Shown: in pieces, positions 24,776 through 33,855 of the stretch | Layout: each line of letters starts with the position of its first letter | Numbering within the stretch: the first letter of the stretch is position 1 | Assembly (NCBI RefSeq): GCF_042683045.1 | Contig: NZ_JBHUIT010000022.1 | Coordinates: forward strand, 1 to 64,000 | Direction of reading: 5' to 3' | DNA: 64,000 nucleotides | Source of the DNA: Luteolibacter algae | GTDB taxonomy: Bacteria; Verrucomicrobiota; Verrucomicrobiia; Verrucomicrobiales; Akkermansiaceae | Notes under the pieces: model-generated | What the model was told of the DNA's origin: nothing | The model's database searches: none | Seen by the model: the letters and a program-made list of their open reading frames with translations, nothing else | Position numbers and translations under genes: made by a program

Positions 24776-26740
24776 ATGAATTTAGCGCATCCAGCCTGGC
24801 TTTTTCTGTGGATTCTCGTGCCGATCCTGGCAATCGGGGGGATCCTTGTCGCCCGCTTCGCGAAACAACCGTGGAATGACTTTGCCGCGGAGCGTTTAAG
24901 GGGGAAACTCATCAGGCGCGCCCATCCTTTGCCCCGGTGGCTCTCATTCGTCTTGTTGCTGGCGGCAATTGCCGCATTGGTCGGAGCGCTCGCCCGTCCG
25001 CAAGGGGATGCTGGTGTCAAAAGTGAAAAGACGGAGGGAAGAAATGTGATGATTGCCCTCGATTTATCTCGAAGCATGAGGGTGCGGGATGTGAAGCCCG
25101 ATCGGCTCTCGCAGGCAAAGATCGTGATCTATGAGCTACTTGAGACTCTCAAAGACGACCGTGTCGGCCTGGTGGGTTTTGCTGGAACGTCTTTTCTAGC
25201 CGCTCCCTTGACGATTGATCATGTGGCTTTGCAGGAAACTGTAGAGCAGCTCGATGAATACTCGCCGACGCAGGGTGGCTCGGATATTTCTTCCGCGATC
25301 CAGCTGGCTACGGAGGTGTTGAAGGAAACCGGGCAGAAGAATAACGCGCTGATTCTGATCAGTGATGGCGAGGAACATGAGGGTGAGCTCAACACAATCA
25401 TCGCGGAAGCCGAGAGGGCCGGAGTGACGATTTTCGCGATCGGTGTGGGAACGGAAGACGGAGATTTTGTGCCTCATTCCGATTTCCAGGGAGGATTCTT
25501 GCTGGATCGCAACGGAGCAAAGGTCTTGAGCACCTTGGAACCCAATGTTTTGAGGAAACTGGCAAATGAGACGGGCGGCCGTTATGTCATTGCCGGCCGT
25601 GGCGCGGATATTCCGGCGATGGTGGAACTTGCAATTCAGGGGTTGGACGTTTTCGAGATGGAAGGTGGAAAAACCCGCGTGGTAGTGGAATTTTTCCAAT
25701 GGTTGCTACTTCCCGCGATCGTTTTTCTGATGGCTTCGATCATTGCCGGAACCCGCTGGAGAAAGCTCATCGGCCCGGGGGTCGGCTTGTTTGTTTTGTT
25801 TTCGTTCCAGGATGCGTCCGCTGATTTGCCAGGCGAGGCCAAAAGCGCGTTCCAAGCTAAGGATTATATAAAATCCCGCGATATTTATCGTTCGCTCGCG
25901 GAGCAACACGGTGGGGACGAAAAGGCTGCGAGGTATCGTCTCGGTGAAGGACTTGCGGCCTATGAAGCACAGGATTATCGGGGGGCCCGTGGAGCCTATA
26001 GTGATGCGTTGCTTTCGGACGAACCCAAGGTGACGGCCAAAGGGCATGAGGGAATAGGAAACACTCTGTTCCAGCTGGGTTGGATCGGTATAGCTGGAGC
26101 TCCGTATGACGGTGGTGAAAATGCCTCGATGGAGAAATTCGAAGCAATGGTGCGTGACCGGATTGCCAGGATGAGCGAGGTCGATGTGCCTGAAAAGGGT
26201 GAGAATAGTGGTTATACTCGGTTCAAGTCAGTGATTCAGAACTGGACGGATGCAATCAGGCATTATCAATCGGCTACTGAGAATTATCCTTCCGATGAAG
26301 GCCCGAAAACCAACGCGAAGCTCACGATGGAATATCTGACCCGTCTGGCGGAGATTTTGAAGGAGGAAAAGGATGAGCTGGAGCAACAGATGCCGCAACC
26401 CGGCCAGGGGCAGGAAGGACAGGGCCAGCCACAGGAAGGCGAAGAAAGCGGGGAAGGCGAGCCGCAGGAAGGTGATGGGAGCGGCGGCGAGGAAAATGAG
26501 GATGGCCAGGACGACGGGGATAAAGGCGATGAGGAGGATGATGGTAAGGATGGAGATGAGGAAAAGGATGGCGAAAGCGGAGAGGAAGAGTCGGAATCTG
26601 ATCATGATGACGGAGCCGATCCCAATGAAACGGCCGAAGAACGCGCTAGCCGTCTGCTGAAAGAAAACGCGGACTTGGAAAACGGTAGGTTGAACCGCGG
26701 CAACCGCAGAGAATTGAGAAATCCGGAGAAAGATTGGTAA
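24776..26740 (+). CDS. batB: BatB-BatC fusion: VWA domain, TPR and acidic tail
   Basis: 654 residues. The N-terminal half is BatB: helices at about 5-27 and 58-76, a VWA domain with MIDAS IALDLSRSMRVRD near residue 94 and LILISDGEEHEG, then a helix near 308-328. A second signal-like hydrophobic stretch (about 333-350, ending FQDASA) opens a BatC-like part with tetratricopeptide repeats (about 355-430 and 495-530). The last 110 residues are almost wholly Glu, Asp, Gly and Gln (GEESGEGEPQEGDGSGG). BatB and BatC are separate genes in many organisms. The acidic tail may bind cations or a basic partner (inference). Confidence 0.88.
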   Translation: MNLAHPAWLFLWILVPILAIGGILVARFAKQPWNDFAAERLRGKLIRRAHPLPRWLSFVLLLAAIAALVGALARPQGDAGVKSEKTEGRNVMIALDLSRSMRVRDVKPDRLSQAKIVIYELLETLKDDRVGLVGFAGTSFLAAPLTIDHVALQETVEQLDEYSPTQGGSDISSAIQLATEVLKETGQKNNALILISDGEEHEGELNTIIAEAERAGVTIFAIGVGTEDGDFVPHSDFQGGFLLDRNGAKVLSTLEPNVLRKLANETGGRYVIAGRGADIPAMVELAIQGLDVFEMEGGKTRVVVEFFQWLLLPAIVFLMASIIAGTRWRKLIGPGVGLFVLFSFQDASADLPGEAKSAFQAKDYIKSRDIYRSLAEQHGGDEKAARYRLGEGLAAYEAQDYRGARGAYSDALLSDEPKVTAKGHEGIGNTLFQLGWIGIAGAPYDGGENASMEKFEAMVRDRIARMSEVDVPEKGENSGYTRFKSVIQNWTDAIRHYQSATENYPSDEGPKTNAKLTMEYLTRLAEILKEEKDELEQQMPQPGQGQEGQGQPQEGEESGEGEPQEGDGSGGEENEDGQDDGDKGDEEDDGKDGDEEKDGESGEEESESDHDDGADPNETAEERASRLLKENADLENGRLNRGNRRELRNPEKDW

Positions 26741-26743
26741 ATT

Positions 26744-29185
26744 ATGAAAGCATCGTTTCTAAGAATACTTGCCGTGTTCGTATTACTGGCGGCCGTCGGA
26801 CACGCAGCCGAAGTTCGCACGCGTCTCGCATCCACCTTTCTCGCCAGAGGGGAAAAATCCTTGCTCGAAGTGCGTGTGGAACAGGATGAACCGGACGAAA
26901 TGCCCCGAATCCCACAGGTAAAGGATGTGGTTATCGAATCTCTGGGCTTTGCGACTCCCAGAATGCTGCCGGGGAGGAGATTGGAATATGTGTTTCAGTA
27001 TATCGTTTCCAGCTATGCGATCGGCGAGCACGAGATTGCTCCCTTCGAAGTGGTTGTGGATGGAGTCCGGTCAAAAACCGAACCCATCAAATTTTCCGTT
27101 TTTGACCCAAATGATTTGAAGTGGGGCGAGGCAGTGGGGAAACCGCGCGAGGCCCAGGAAGCAGTCCGATACGCAAGTGTTATCAAGGTGGGTGACAGCA
27201 AGGTTTTTGAAAATCAGACCATTCCCGCTGAGATAAAAATCTATATTCCTCGTGAACTTTCGCGCTATATACAGGACTGGGGGGTGCCGGAATATGACCG
27301 GAAAAACCTGGCAGTCTGGCGTTTCGAGCCATCTGAAATACGGGGTGAGGTGAATCTTCTGGGTCAGCCATATATTTCCCTTTCTTACCCGACCACGATG
27401 ACGCCGTTATCAGCCGGAGAAGTGGAAATCGGACCCGCGACAGTAAGGATCACCTATGCGAAAATGGTGTTCGATCAATTTGCCCAACGGCTTGATGTCC
27501 AGGCCACTCTGGATATTCCAAAACATACCTTTGAGGCCGCGCCTCTGCCAAATGGGGCGCCCGAGGGTTTCGATAATGCCGTGGGGAAATTCATGCTTGG
27601 AACTGCGATCAAAGATACGGAGGTGACTGAGGGCGAGCCCCTGGCGCTTGATGTGATCGTTACCGGTAGTGGGAATTTGGACAATCTCCGCTCTCCCAAA
27701 TTGATCGATCCGGAAGGTTGGAAGATTTATGATGCAACCCCGAATCAGCGCGGTGATGAGCGTCGGAACCTGGATGGAACAGTGGTATTCAGTCAGTTTA
27801 TCCGTCCTCTTGAGATGAAAACCGCCATTCCTCCTTTCCGGTTGGTCTATTTCGATCCCGAAAAGGAGAAATACGAAACTGTGACGACGGAACCTATTTC
27901 GATCAATATGACCCCGGCCACTGGAGGACGTAATTTCGAGACCTCCGGCCCGCCACAAGCGTTGCCGATGCCGGTTGAAAGAATGACGGACATTCTGGGA
28001 CTAATCGATACAAAGACGCTGTTGGTAGATTCAAATACCGGGAAGATCGGTATCATCGCCAAGGTGATCGGCGTGCTTGTCGCAGTAGCGCTCATGTTAA
28101 GAGCATTGTGGCTGCGTTTCGGGCACTTGCTTGAGCGTGATGAAGAGAAGATCGAAATGCGTAAGGATTTACAGGATGTGGAGAAATTACGCAGCGCTGA
28201 TGGCGTGACTTTCCTCAAAAGGGCGGGTGCCTTTATCGAAAAGTGGTTTCCCCGTGAGGAGGATGAAGAACTTGCCCGGATATTGAGGGAACGGGACCAG
28301 TTATGCTATCGGGCTACGAAGCAAGAGACTGATTTAAGCAAAGCACGCCGTGGAGAAATTCTGAAAAATCTGAAAAAGGCGGCGTTTGGATTCATGCTGC
28401 TGATCATTTTTGGCGCGACTTCCGGGCATGCGAATGGGAAAGATATCCATACCGCCGCCAAAACCGCCTACGAAGAAGCGAAGTATGAGGAGGCCGCGAA
28501 AAAGTGGCTCGATGCGGGCCCTTACGAACAGCTTTCCGCCGATACGCTCTATAACATCGGAAATGCGGCCTATCGAATGGGAGAGCCGGGCCAGGCCGCT
28601 CTATATTATCGACGGGCCCTGCTACGGGAAAGGAACCATACGGAATCCTTGCAAAACCTGCGCTTCATCGAACGAAAATATGGAGCAATTACGGTGAAAC
28701 GCCCTTCCTACCAATACTCCCTTGCAAAGATTGAACTATCCACCTGGAAAGGGATTCTTTGGTCCGGTGGCTGGCTATTAGTGGTAGGTCTATTGATTTT
28801 TCCGGCCACGCGTGCCGGCTCTCGCTGGCGTGTGGTAGGAGTCATCGCTTTTGTCCTCGGGCCTTTGTTAATGTCATTGGGGAGCCTCGGCTGGAGATAT
28901 TATCCTGATGATGCCGAGTTTGCAGCGGCTGAAAGACAAGCGGTGGTTGTGAGGAAAGGAACGGCTTTACATACAGATGCATCGCGCACATCGACAGAAG
29001 TTATTGATGCGCCGCAGGGCTCCCTCGCCGAGGTTATAGAGCGCTCAGGTAGATGGGTCTACATTGGCTTTGCGACAAAGACGCGGGGCTGGGTTCCTGC
29101 GGAATCCATCGAGATGGTCGTTCCCGATTCAAAACCGGAAGCCCCGAAGGTGAGAAAATCCACAGCCGATGGCAGCAGTGCATGA
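26744..29185 (+). CDS. batD: BatD-BatE fusion: BatD, TPR and SH3-like domains
   Basis: 813 residues. Signal peptide 1-21, then the BatD oxygen-tolerance region of Ig-like strands (about 22-400), a membrane helix (about 431-452) and a cytoplasmic linker. A second signal-like segment (about 545-562, LLIIFGATSGHANG) opens a BatE-like part with TPRs (565-645) and two helices (669-688, 698-719). It closes with a bacterial SH3-type domain (726-805, RKGTALHTDASRTSTEVID). The second signal marks the point where two ancestral genes were joined. Its stop overlaps the start of the isochorismate synthase gene (ATGA). Confidence 0.87.
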   Translation: MKASFLRILAVFVLLAAVGHAAEVRTRLASTFLARGEKSLLEVRVEQDEPDEMPRIPQVKDVVIESLGFATPRMLPGRRLEYVFQYIVSSYAIGEHEIAPFEVVVDGVRSKTEPIKFSVFDPNDLKWGEAVGKPREAQEAVRYASVIKVGDSKVFENQTIPAEIKIYIPRELSRYIQDWGVPEYDRKNLAVWRFEPSEIRGEVNLLGQPYISLSYPTTMTPLSAGEVEIGPATVRITYAKMVFDQFAQRLDVQATLDIPKHTFEAAPLPNGAPEGFDNAVGKFMLGTAIKDTEVTEGEPLALDVIVTGSGNLDNLRSPKLIDPEGWKIYDATPNQRGDERRNLDGTVVFSQFIRPLEMKTAIPPFRLVYFDPEKEKYETVTTEPISINMTPATGGRNFETSGPPQALPMPVERMTDILGLIDTKTLLVDSNTGKIGIIAKVIGVLVAVALMLRALWLRFGHLLERDEEKIEMRKDLQDVEKLRSADGVTFLKRAGAFIEKWFPREEDEELARILRERDQLCYRATKQETDLSKARRGEILKNLKKAAFGFMLLIIFGATSGHANGKDIHTAAKTAYEEAKYEEAAKKWLDAGPYEQLSADTLYNIGNAAYRMGEPGQAALYYRRALLRERNHTESLQNLRFIERKYGAITVKRPSYQYSLAKIELSTWKGILWSGGWLLVVGLLIFPATRAGSRWRVVGVIAFVLGPLLMSLGSLGWRYYPDDAEFAAAERQAVVVRKGTALHTDASRTSTEVIDAPQGSLAEVIERSGRWVYIGFATKTRGWVPAESIEMVVPDSKPEAPKVRKSTADGSSA

Positions 29186-30207
29186 AGTCGTTCGCGAATC
29201 AATCCAACACGCAGATTGCCTGGTTAGCGCGTCGAGATGGCACTGTGGTGATCGGTCATGGCCCTTTTCGAGCGGCAAAGGAGCCATTGGAAGACGGAAT
29301 TTCCTTTTTCAAACGTGATTTTGCGATCCAGGAAGACTTCCCGTGGCAAATCCCGGCTGATTCGGAGGTGATTTCAGCCGCTGATTTCAAAAGCAGATTT
29401 GCTGGGGAGGGGGGGCTGGAAGTCGAGTGGCACACTCCGGATGCGATGCCATTCTCTTTGGTATTTCAGGAAATTATGGATCGGATTCGCCAAGGTTTGA
29501 TCGAGAAGACGGTCCCTGTGGTTGTTGAGCGGGGGCGCGCAAAACATGCTGCCGGCGCAAATATTGTGGCTGCGATGGCTAGACAAAGCGCCCCCCTTCA
29601 TACTTACGGTTGGGTCGACGGCGATGCTGGATTTGCAGGGGCCACGCCAGAGCTTTTGATTTCGATGAAAGGCCTTCACCTGGAGACCATGGCCTTGGCC
29701 GGAACAGCACGCGAAGAGGATGAGGAGGTTTTCGGCGTCGATGAAAAAGAGATCCGCGAGCACGAATATGTTGCCCAAACCTTGGTATCAAAGTTGCTGG
29801 ACCTTGGGGGATTAAGGCGCCAGGAACGGGCAATTCTCCATCTGGGATCGATCGTCCATTTTCTCACGAATATCTCTGTGGATTTGGAGAGTGAACAGGA
29901 GCCTAAAAGACTGTTGCGGCGCCTGCATCCCACACCGGCTCTTGGCCCATTGCCACGAACCGATGAGACGATGGCGATGCTCAATGAGTGGCGGGAGCGC
30001 TTGGACTGTCCCAGTGAATTCGGTGCCCCGTTCGGCGTCTGGGAGGCGGGCCGTTTCGAGGCGGTGGTGGCGATTCGTGGATTATGGTGGCAAGGAAAGG
30101 ATGTTCTTTTGCCAGCAGGCTGCGGAATCATCGAGGCCAGCCGTTTGGTCAACGAATGGCGTGAGCTGCGTCTCAAACGGGATGCCGTCAAAAGGTTTAT
30201 CATCTAA
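29182..30207 (+). CDS. menF: Isochorismate synthase (chorismate-binding enzyme)
   Basis: 341 residues from the ATG at 29182, which overlaps the BatD stop. The chorismate-binding domain is recognisable by GATPELLISM, the MALAGTAR loop, KEIREHEYVAQTLV, LHPTPALGPLPR and GAPFGVWEAG. The HPTPA and GAPFG forms fit isochorismate synthases, which start menaquinone or siderophore synthesis. E. coli MenF has about 430 residues, so the N-terminal part is shorter. No other men genes are here. Its coupling to the Bat operon is unusual, since a respiratory-quinone role would be metabolically separate. The product specificity (isochorismate against salicylate or anthranilate) is likely but not certain. Confidence 0.8.
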   Translation: MKSFANQSNTQIAWLARRDGTVVIGHGPFRAAKEPLEDGISFFKRDFAIQEDFPWQIPADSEVISAADFKSRFAGEGGLEVEWHTPDAMPFSLVFQEIMDRIRQGLIEKTVPVVVERGRAKHAAGANIVAAMARQSAPLHTYGWVDGDAGFAGATPELLISMKGLHLETMALAGTAREEDEEVFGVDEKEIREHEYVAQTLVSKLLDLGGLRRQERAILHLGSIVHFLTNISVDLESEQEPKRLLRRLHPTPALGPLPRTDETMAMLNEWRERLDCPSEFGAPFGVWEAGRFEAVVAIRGLWWQGKDVLLPAGCGIIEASRLVNEWRELRLKRDAVKRFII

Positions 30208-30293
30208 CATCAAGGACATCGGGAATAGCTCATATTCGGCTAGCCGTGGGCAGGGCCTTTCCCTAGAGTTCATACATCTCAATAAATTCCATT

Positions 30294-31283
30294 ATGAAAG
30301 AACCAATCACAGTTTCCATCACAGGGGCAGCGGGCCAGATCGGCTACGCCATTCTTTTCCGTATCGCATCGGGCTTTGTTTTTGGCGAAGAACAGCCGGT
30401 AAATTTACGTTTGATCGAGATTGAGCCCGGCTTGCCGGCATTGAAAGGCGTGGTGATGGAACTTGAGGACTGTGCTTTTCCGCTGCTCAATGAGGTAGTG
30501 GCAACCACGGACCTGGACGAGGGCTTCAAAGGCGCTAACTGGGCGTTTCTGATAGGTTCCGTGCCCCGTAAGGCAGGTATGGAACGTGCCGATTTACTTG
30601 GGATCAATGGTAAGATTTTCACGGGGCAAGGCCAGGCTATTGCTCGTTCCGCCTCAAAGGATGTGCGGGTGCTGGTAGTGGGTAATCCGTGCAATACCAA
30701 TGCATTGATCGCTATGAATAATGCGGAGGGAGTGCCAAACGACCGCTTTTTTGCAATGACGAGACTCGATGAAAACCGTGCCAAAAGTCAACTGGCCGCG
30801 AAGGCAGGAGTTCATAATTCCGATGTCACAAACCTCTGCATTTGGGGCAATCATTCAGCAACCCAATACCCGGATTTCACCAATGCAAAGATCAAGGGTC
30901 GCCCGGTCACCGAGGTGATCACGGACCGCGATTGGCTGGAGGGAGAGTTCATCAAAACGGTCCAGCAACGGGGTGCGGCGATTATCAATGCCCGTGGTGC
31001 CTCGTCGGCGGCCTCGGCGGCGAACGCTGCGATGGACACAGTGAAAAGCCTTATCAACCCGACTCCGGAAGGAGATTGGTATTCCGTAGCGGTATGTTCC
31101 GATGGTTCCTATGGAATTGAAAAAGGTCTTATCGTATCTATGCCAATCCGAACCAAAGACGACGGTTCCTGGGAAGTCGTCCAGGGCGTCCCGGTAAATG
31201 ATTTCTCCCGGGAAAAAATCGATGCGACCGTAAATGAACTCAAGGAAGAAAGAGACGCGGTGAAAGATCTAATACCTGCCTAA
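30294..31283 (+). CDS. mdh: Malate dehydrogenase
   Basis: 329-residue cytoplasmic NAD-dependent enzyme of the TCA cycle, oxidising malate to oxaloacetate. Rossmann loop TGAAGQIGYAILFRIASG at residues 9-26, substrate Arg in VPRKAGMERADLL, VGNPCNTNALIAM, the TRLDENRAK motif and catalytic His in CIWGNHSATQYPD are all present. The length and sequence match the cytosolic 327-330-residue MDH type rather than the 312-residue E. coli type. It follows the isochorismate synthase gene by 86 bp. There is no ribosome-binding site upstream (TCAATAAATTCCATTATG). Confidence 0.96.
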   Translation: MKEPITVSITGAAGQIGYAILFRIASGFVFGEEQPVNLRLIEIEPGLPALKGVVMELEDCAFPLLNEVVATTDLDEGFKGANWAFLIGSVPRKAGMERADLLGINGKIFTGQGQAIARSASKDVRVLVVGNPCNTNALIAMNNAEGVPNDRFFAMTRLDENRAKSQLAAKAGVHNSDVTNLCIWGNHSATQYPDFTNAKIKGRPVTEVITDRDWLEGEFIKTVQQRGAAIINARGASSAASAANAAMDTVKSLINPTPEGDWYSVAVCSDGSYGIEKGLIVSMPIRTKDDGSWEVVQGVPVNDFSREKIDATVNELKEERDAVKDLIPA

Positions 31284-31310
31284 TCCGCTCCGGCGCTGTC
31301 TTATAACTAT

Positions 31311-31340
31311 TAGCACCTGCAATTGATTTGACAGGTGCTA
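31311..31340. repeat. 9-bp perfect inverted repeat after mdh
   Basis: TAGCACCTG and CAGGTGCTA enclose a 12-base loop 27 bp after the mdh stop. No T-run follows, so it may be a weak or processing-type transcript end rather than a classic terminator. Confidence 0.45.
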
Positions 31341-31433
31341 TGGCAGCTGTGGCCGGATGATCGTAGAAGTTTAGGTAGGGCGTAGAACAGTTTTCGATTG
31401 TCAGTCCACGGAGAATCGCAAGAGTCTCGAAGC

Positions 31434-32285
31434 ATGATCAGCATCGAAGTTGTCGGAACACATAAGTCACAGTGGGGCGAAGGTCCAATCTGGTGGAAAA
31501 ATGCTCTCTACTATGTGGATATCGAGGGACATCACGTGCATCGATATCGTCCGGAAACCGGTGAGGAAACTTCATGGGACGTCGGTCAACGGGTTGGCAC
31601 AGTCGTGCCCCGCGAGAGCGGAGGGCTGGTTATCGCAGGTGATAACGGCATCTTTTTCCTGGAAGAAAAGAGTGGAGATCTTGCCGCGATAGCCGATCCC
31701 GAGCCGGGGAAGACGGATAATCGCTTCAATGATGGAAAGTGCTCGCCGGACGGCCGTTTTTTCGCTGGCACGATCAGCTTGGTAAAAAAGCAAGGTGATG
31801 CGAAACTCTACCGGCTTGATGGAGATCTATCGCTCCATGACGCCTACGGACCGGTAACAAATTCAAACGGCATTGCATGGTCTGCGGATGGAAAGACCGT
31901 TTACTATATCGATACTCCCCGGAAGGAGGTTCTGGCCTTTGATTACGCTGACGGCCTGTTCACGAATGAACGTAGCGCAGTCTCAACGGCACACTATGAT
32001 TCCTCACCGGATGGGATGACGATCGACAGTGATGGCAACTTATGGATTGCCTTTTGCCATGGGGCGTGTGTTACGTGCTTTGATCCGGAATCAGGGAAGG
32101 AACTGAGAAAGATCGATCTACCTTGCCTGGAAACTACCGCGTGTGCATTCGGTGGGCCGGGATTGGCTGATCTCTATGTCACCACCGGGGTCCACAAGAC
32201 CGAGGAAGAGGAACATGCGGGCCGGGTTTTCAGAATCCGCGGACTTGGGGTAAAAGGCGTGCCAGCCTTTGCCTTCAAAGGCTAA
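31434..32285 (+). CDS. SMP-30/gluconolactonase family protein
   Basis: 283-residue six-bladed propeller hydrolase. From the ATG at 31434 (MISIEVVGTHKSQWGEGPIW) it shows the metal-binding Glu in WGEGPIW, the Asn-Asp pair in NRFNDGKCSPDGRFFAG, TNSNGIAWSADG with a further metal Asn, and SPDGMTIDSDGNLWIA with the catalytic Asp. Members open sugar lactones such as gluconolactone, or act in arabinose or xylose oxidation. No sugar catabolic genes adjoin, so the substrate is unknown. The frame extends 12 codons upstream without a family match. Maf follows 11 bp later. Confidence 0.9.
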   Translation: MISIEVVGTHKSQWGEGPIWWKNALYYVDIEGHHVHRYRPETGEETSWDVGQRVGTVVPRESGGLVIAGDNGIFFLEEKSGDLAAIADPEPGKTDNRFNDGKCSPDGRFFAGTISLVKKQGDAKLYRLDGDLSLHDAYGPVTNSNGIAWSADGKTVYYIDTPRKEVLAFDYADGLFTNERSAVSTAHYDSSPDGMTIDSDGNLWIAFCHGACVTCFDPESGKELRKIDLPCLETTACAFGGPGLADLYVTTGVHKTEEEEHAGRVFRIRGLGVKGVPAFAFKG

Positions 32286-32296
32286 TACCGACTCGG

Positions 32297-32875
32297 ATGA
32301 TGAAATTGATTCTGGCATCTGGTTCGCCAAGGCGGCGCGAACTTTTGGAAAGCGCAGGCTTGGAATTTGATATCGTCGTTTCGCCGGCGGAGGAAATTCA
32401 TGATGCAACGTTGGGGATGATCACTTTGTGCGAGGAGAACGCCCGGTTGAAAACGGCTGCGGTAGCGGTAGAGCATCCGGATGCCGTCGTGATCGGGGCA
32501 GATACACTGGTTTTCATCGGAGATGAACCTCTGGGAAAACCAAAGAATATGGAAGAGGCCCAGCGGATGTTGCGTCGCCTATCAGGCCGCGTTCATCAGG
32601 TTTGCACGGGTTTCTGTATCATTGGCCCGGATGGTGGAGTAGTGAAGTCCCACGGACTCACGGCTGTAACCTTCCACGAGCTTGATGAAGCACGCATCGA
32701 AGAATATCTCCGGAAAACCCAGCCGCTTGATAAGGCCGGCGCCTATGGCATCCAAGACCACGGGGAGATGCTGGTTAAATGCATCGATGGTTCTTTCGAC
32801 AATGTCATGGGACTGCCTGTGGATCTGGTTTTGCATGCTTTGCGGGGAATCGGGTTGCCGATTCATGCCAGATGA
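32297..32875 (+). CDS. maf: Maf-family nucleotide pyrophosphatase
   Basis: 192-residue cytoplasmic house-cleaning enzyme that hydrolyses non-canonical or modified nucleoside triphosphates and has been tied to septum inhibition. It has the family start LILASGSPRRRELLESAG with the SPRR motif, the GADTLV strand, GKPKNMEEAQRML, and KAGAYGIQDHGE near the active site. Two in-frame ATGs lie at 32297 and 32300. The YhdE or YceF subtype was not decided. The stop overlaps the next gene start (ATGA at 32872). Confidence 0.95.
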   Translation: MMKLILASGSPRRRELLESAGLEFDIVVSPAEEIHDATLGMITLCEENARLKTAAVAVEHPDAVVIGADTLVFIGDEPLGKPKNMEEAQRMLRRLSGRVHQVCTGFCIIGPDGGVVKSHGLTAVTFHELDEARIEEYLRKTQPLDKAGAYGIQDHGEMLVKCIDGSFDNVMGLPVDLVLHALRGIGLPIHAR

Positions 32876-33855
32876 GCGATGAATTAATCATGTCCCACCC
32901 ACGGCGATATCCTCTGATATTCAATCCACGCGCCCGCAGTCAAAAGGGGTATCGGGCGCGTCAGTTTTTGATGGAGCATGCCAACCGTTTTGCGCTTTAT
33001 GCGACAAATACCGGACAGGAAGCTGTCGATTTGGCCAAAAAGTTTGCTGCAGATGGCGAGCCCGTGGTGATTGCAGCAGGCGGCGACGGAACGCTGAATG
33101 CTGTGGTCTCCGGGCTTGCCGGCAGTCATACCGCGCTAGGTGTCATGCCGGCGGGGACGATGAATGTTTTTGCCAGGGAACTGGGAATTCCCGCCAACAG
33201 TTTGCCAAAAGCCTTTGAAGTCATCGAACAGGGGCTGATCAGGGAGGTGGATCTTTTCTCCGCCAATGGCGCTCCTTTCGTCCAGATGGCGGGCGTGGGC
33301 TTTGATGCAATGGTGATTGAGGAGACCAAGTGGGAGAGCAAGAAAATGCTCGGTCCGCTGGCCTATTTACTCTCGGCCGTTAAGGTCCTTGGGGAAACGC
33401 CACCGAAGATAGAAGTGATTACCGCCGAGGGCAGGCGTGAGACCGGAGTGGCAATGCTGTGCGGAAATGGCTCATTGTATGGAGGGCAATTCAAGCTTTT
33501 CCATAAAGCGAATAACCTCGATTCCAAGTTGGATGTGATTGTTTTCAAGGAAGCAGGTTACAGGTTGGTGCTGGATTCGCTTCACGGGATCGCTCTTGGT
33601 GGCATCGATTTGGCCGCTTCCACGAGCTATTTCCAATCGGAGTGCATCACCGTGAAGTCTGATCGTGAAGTCCCGGTAGAAATCGATGGAGAACTTTTGG
33701 GACGTTTCGATGAAATTACTTTCTGCGAGACTTCCTCGCGCCTGCGTGTAATCGCTCCGGAAAATCCTTGTGGCACGCCATTTGTGGATGCGGTAAAATC
33801 TTTGCTTCAGTGGCCGCCCAAGAAAGTAGAACCGTCAGCGATTCCGGCAAATTGA
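32872..33855 (+). CDS. Diacylglycerol/lipid kinase (YegS/DgkB family)
   Basis: 327 residues from the ATG at 32872, which overlaps the maf stop; a second ATG at 32890 (MSHPRRYPLIFNPRARSQKG) is equally possible. The catalytic domain has the NPRARSQKG nucleotide loop, AAGGDGTLNAVVSGL and MPAGTMNVFARELGIP, and the C-terminal half matches the DAGK-type beta domain (EVPVEIDGELLGRFDE). Members phosphorylate diacylglycerol or related lipids at the inner membrane for phospholipid recycling. Part of a tight maf-kinase-SanA-like transcript. Confidence 0.9.
   Translation: MSDELIMSHPRRYPLIFNPRARSQKGYRARQFLMEHANRFALYATNTGQEAVDLAKKFAADGEPVVIAAGGDGTLNAVVSGLAGSHTALGVMPAGTMNVFARELGIPANSLPKAFEVIEQGLIREVDLFSANGAPFVQMAGVGFDAMVIEETKWESKKMLGPLAYLLSAVKVLGETPPKIEVITAEGRRETGVAMLCGNGSLYGGQFKLFHKANNLDSKLDVIVFKEAGYRLVLDSLHGIALGGIDLAASTSYFQSECITVKSDREVPVEIDGELLGRFDEITFCETSSRLRVIAPENPCGTPFVDAVKSLLQWPPKKVEPSAIPAN

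Noticed and set aside
21317..29185. MoxR-Bat operon as a possible new defence or toxin system
   Set aside because: All members belong to the known aerotolerance-type MoxR/DUF58/Bat set in its usual order. Only the fusions and the coupled chorismate enzyme are unusual.
31311..31340. Hairpin after mdh as a classic terminator
   Set aside because: The 9-bp stem is good, but no T-run follows on either strand, so only an inverted repeat is reported.
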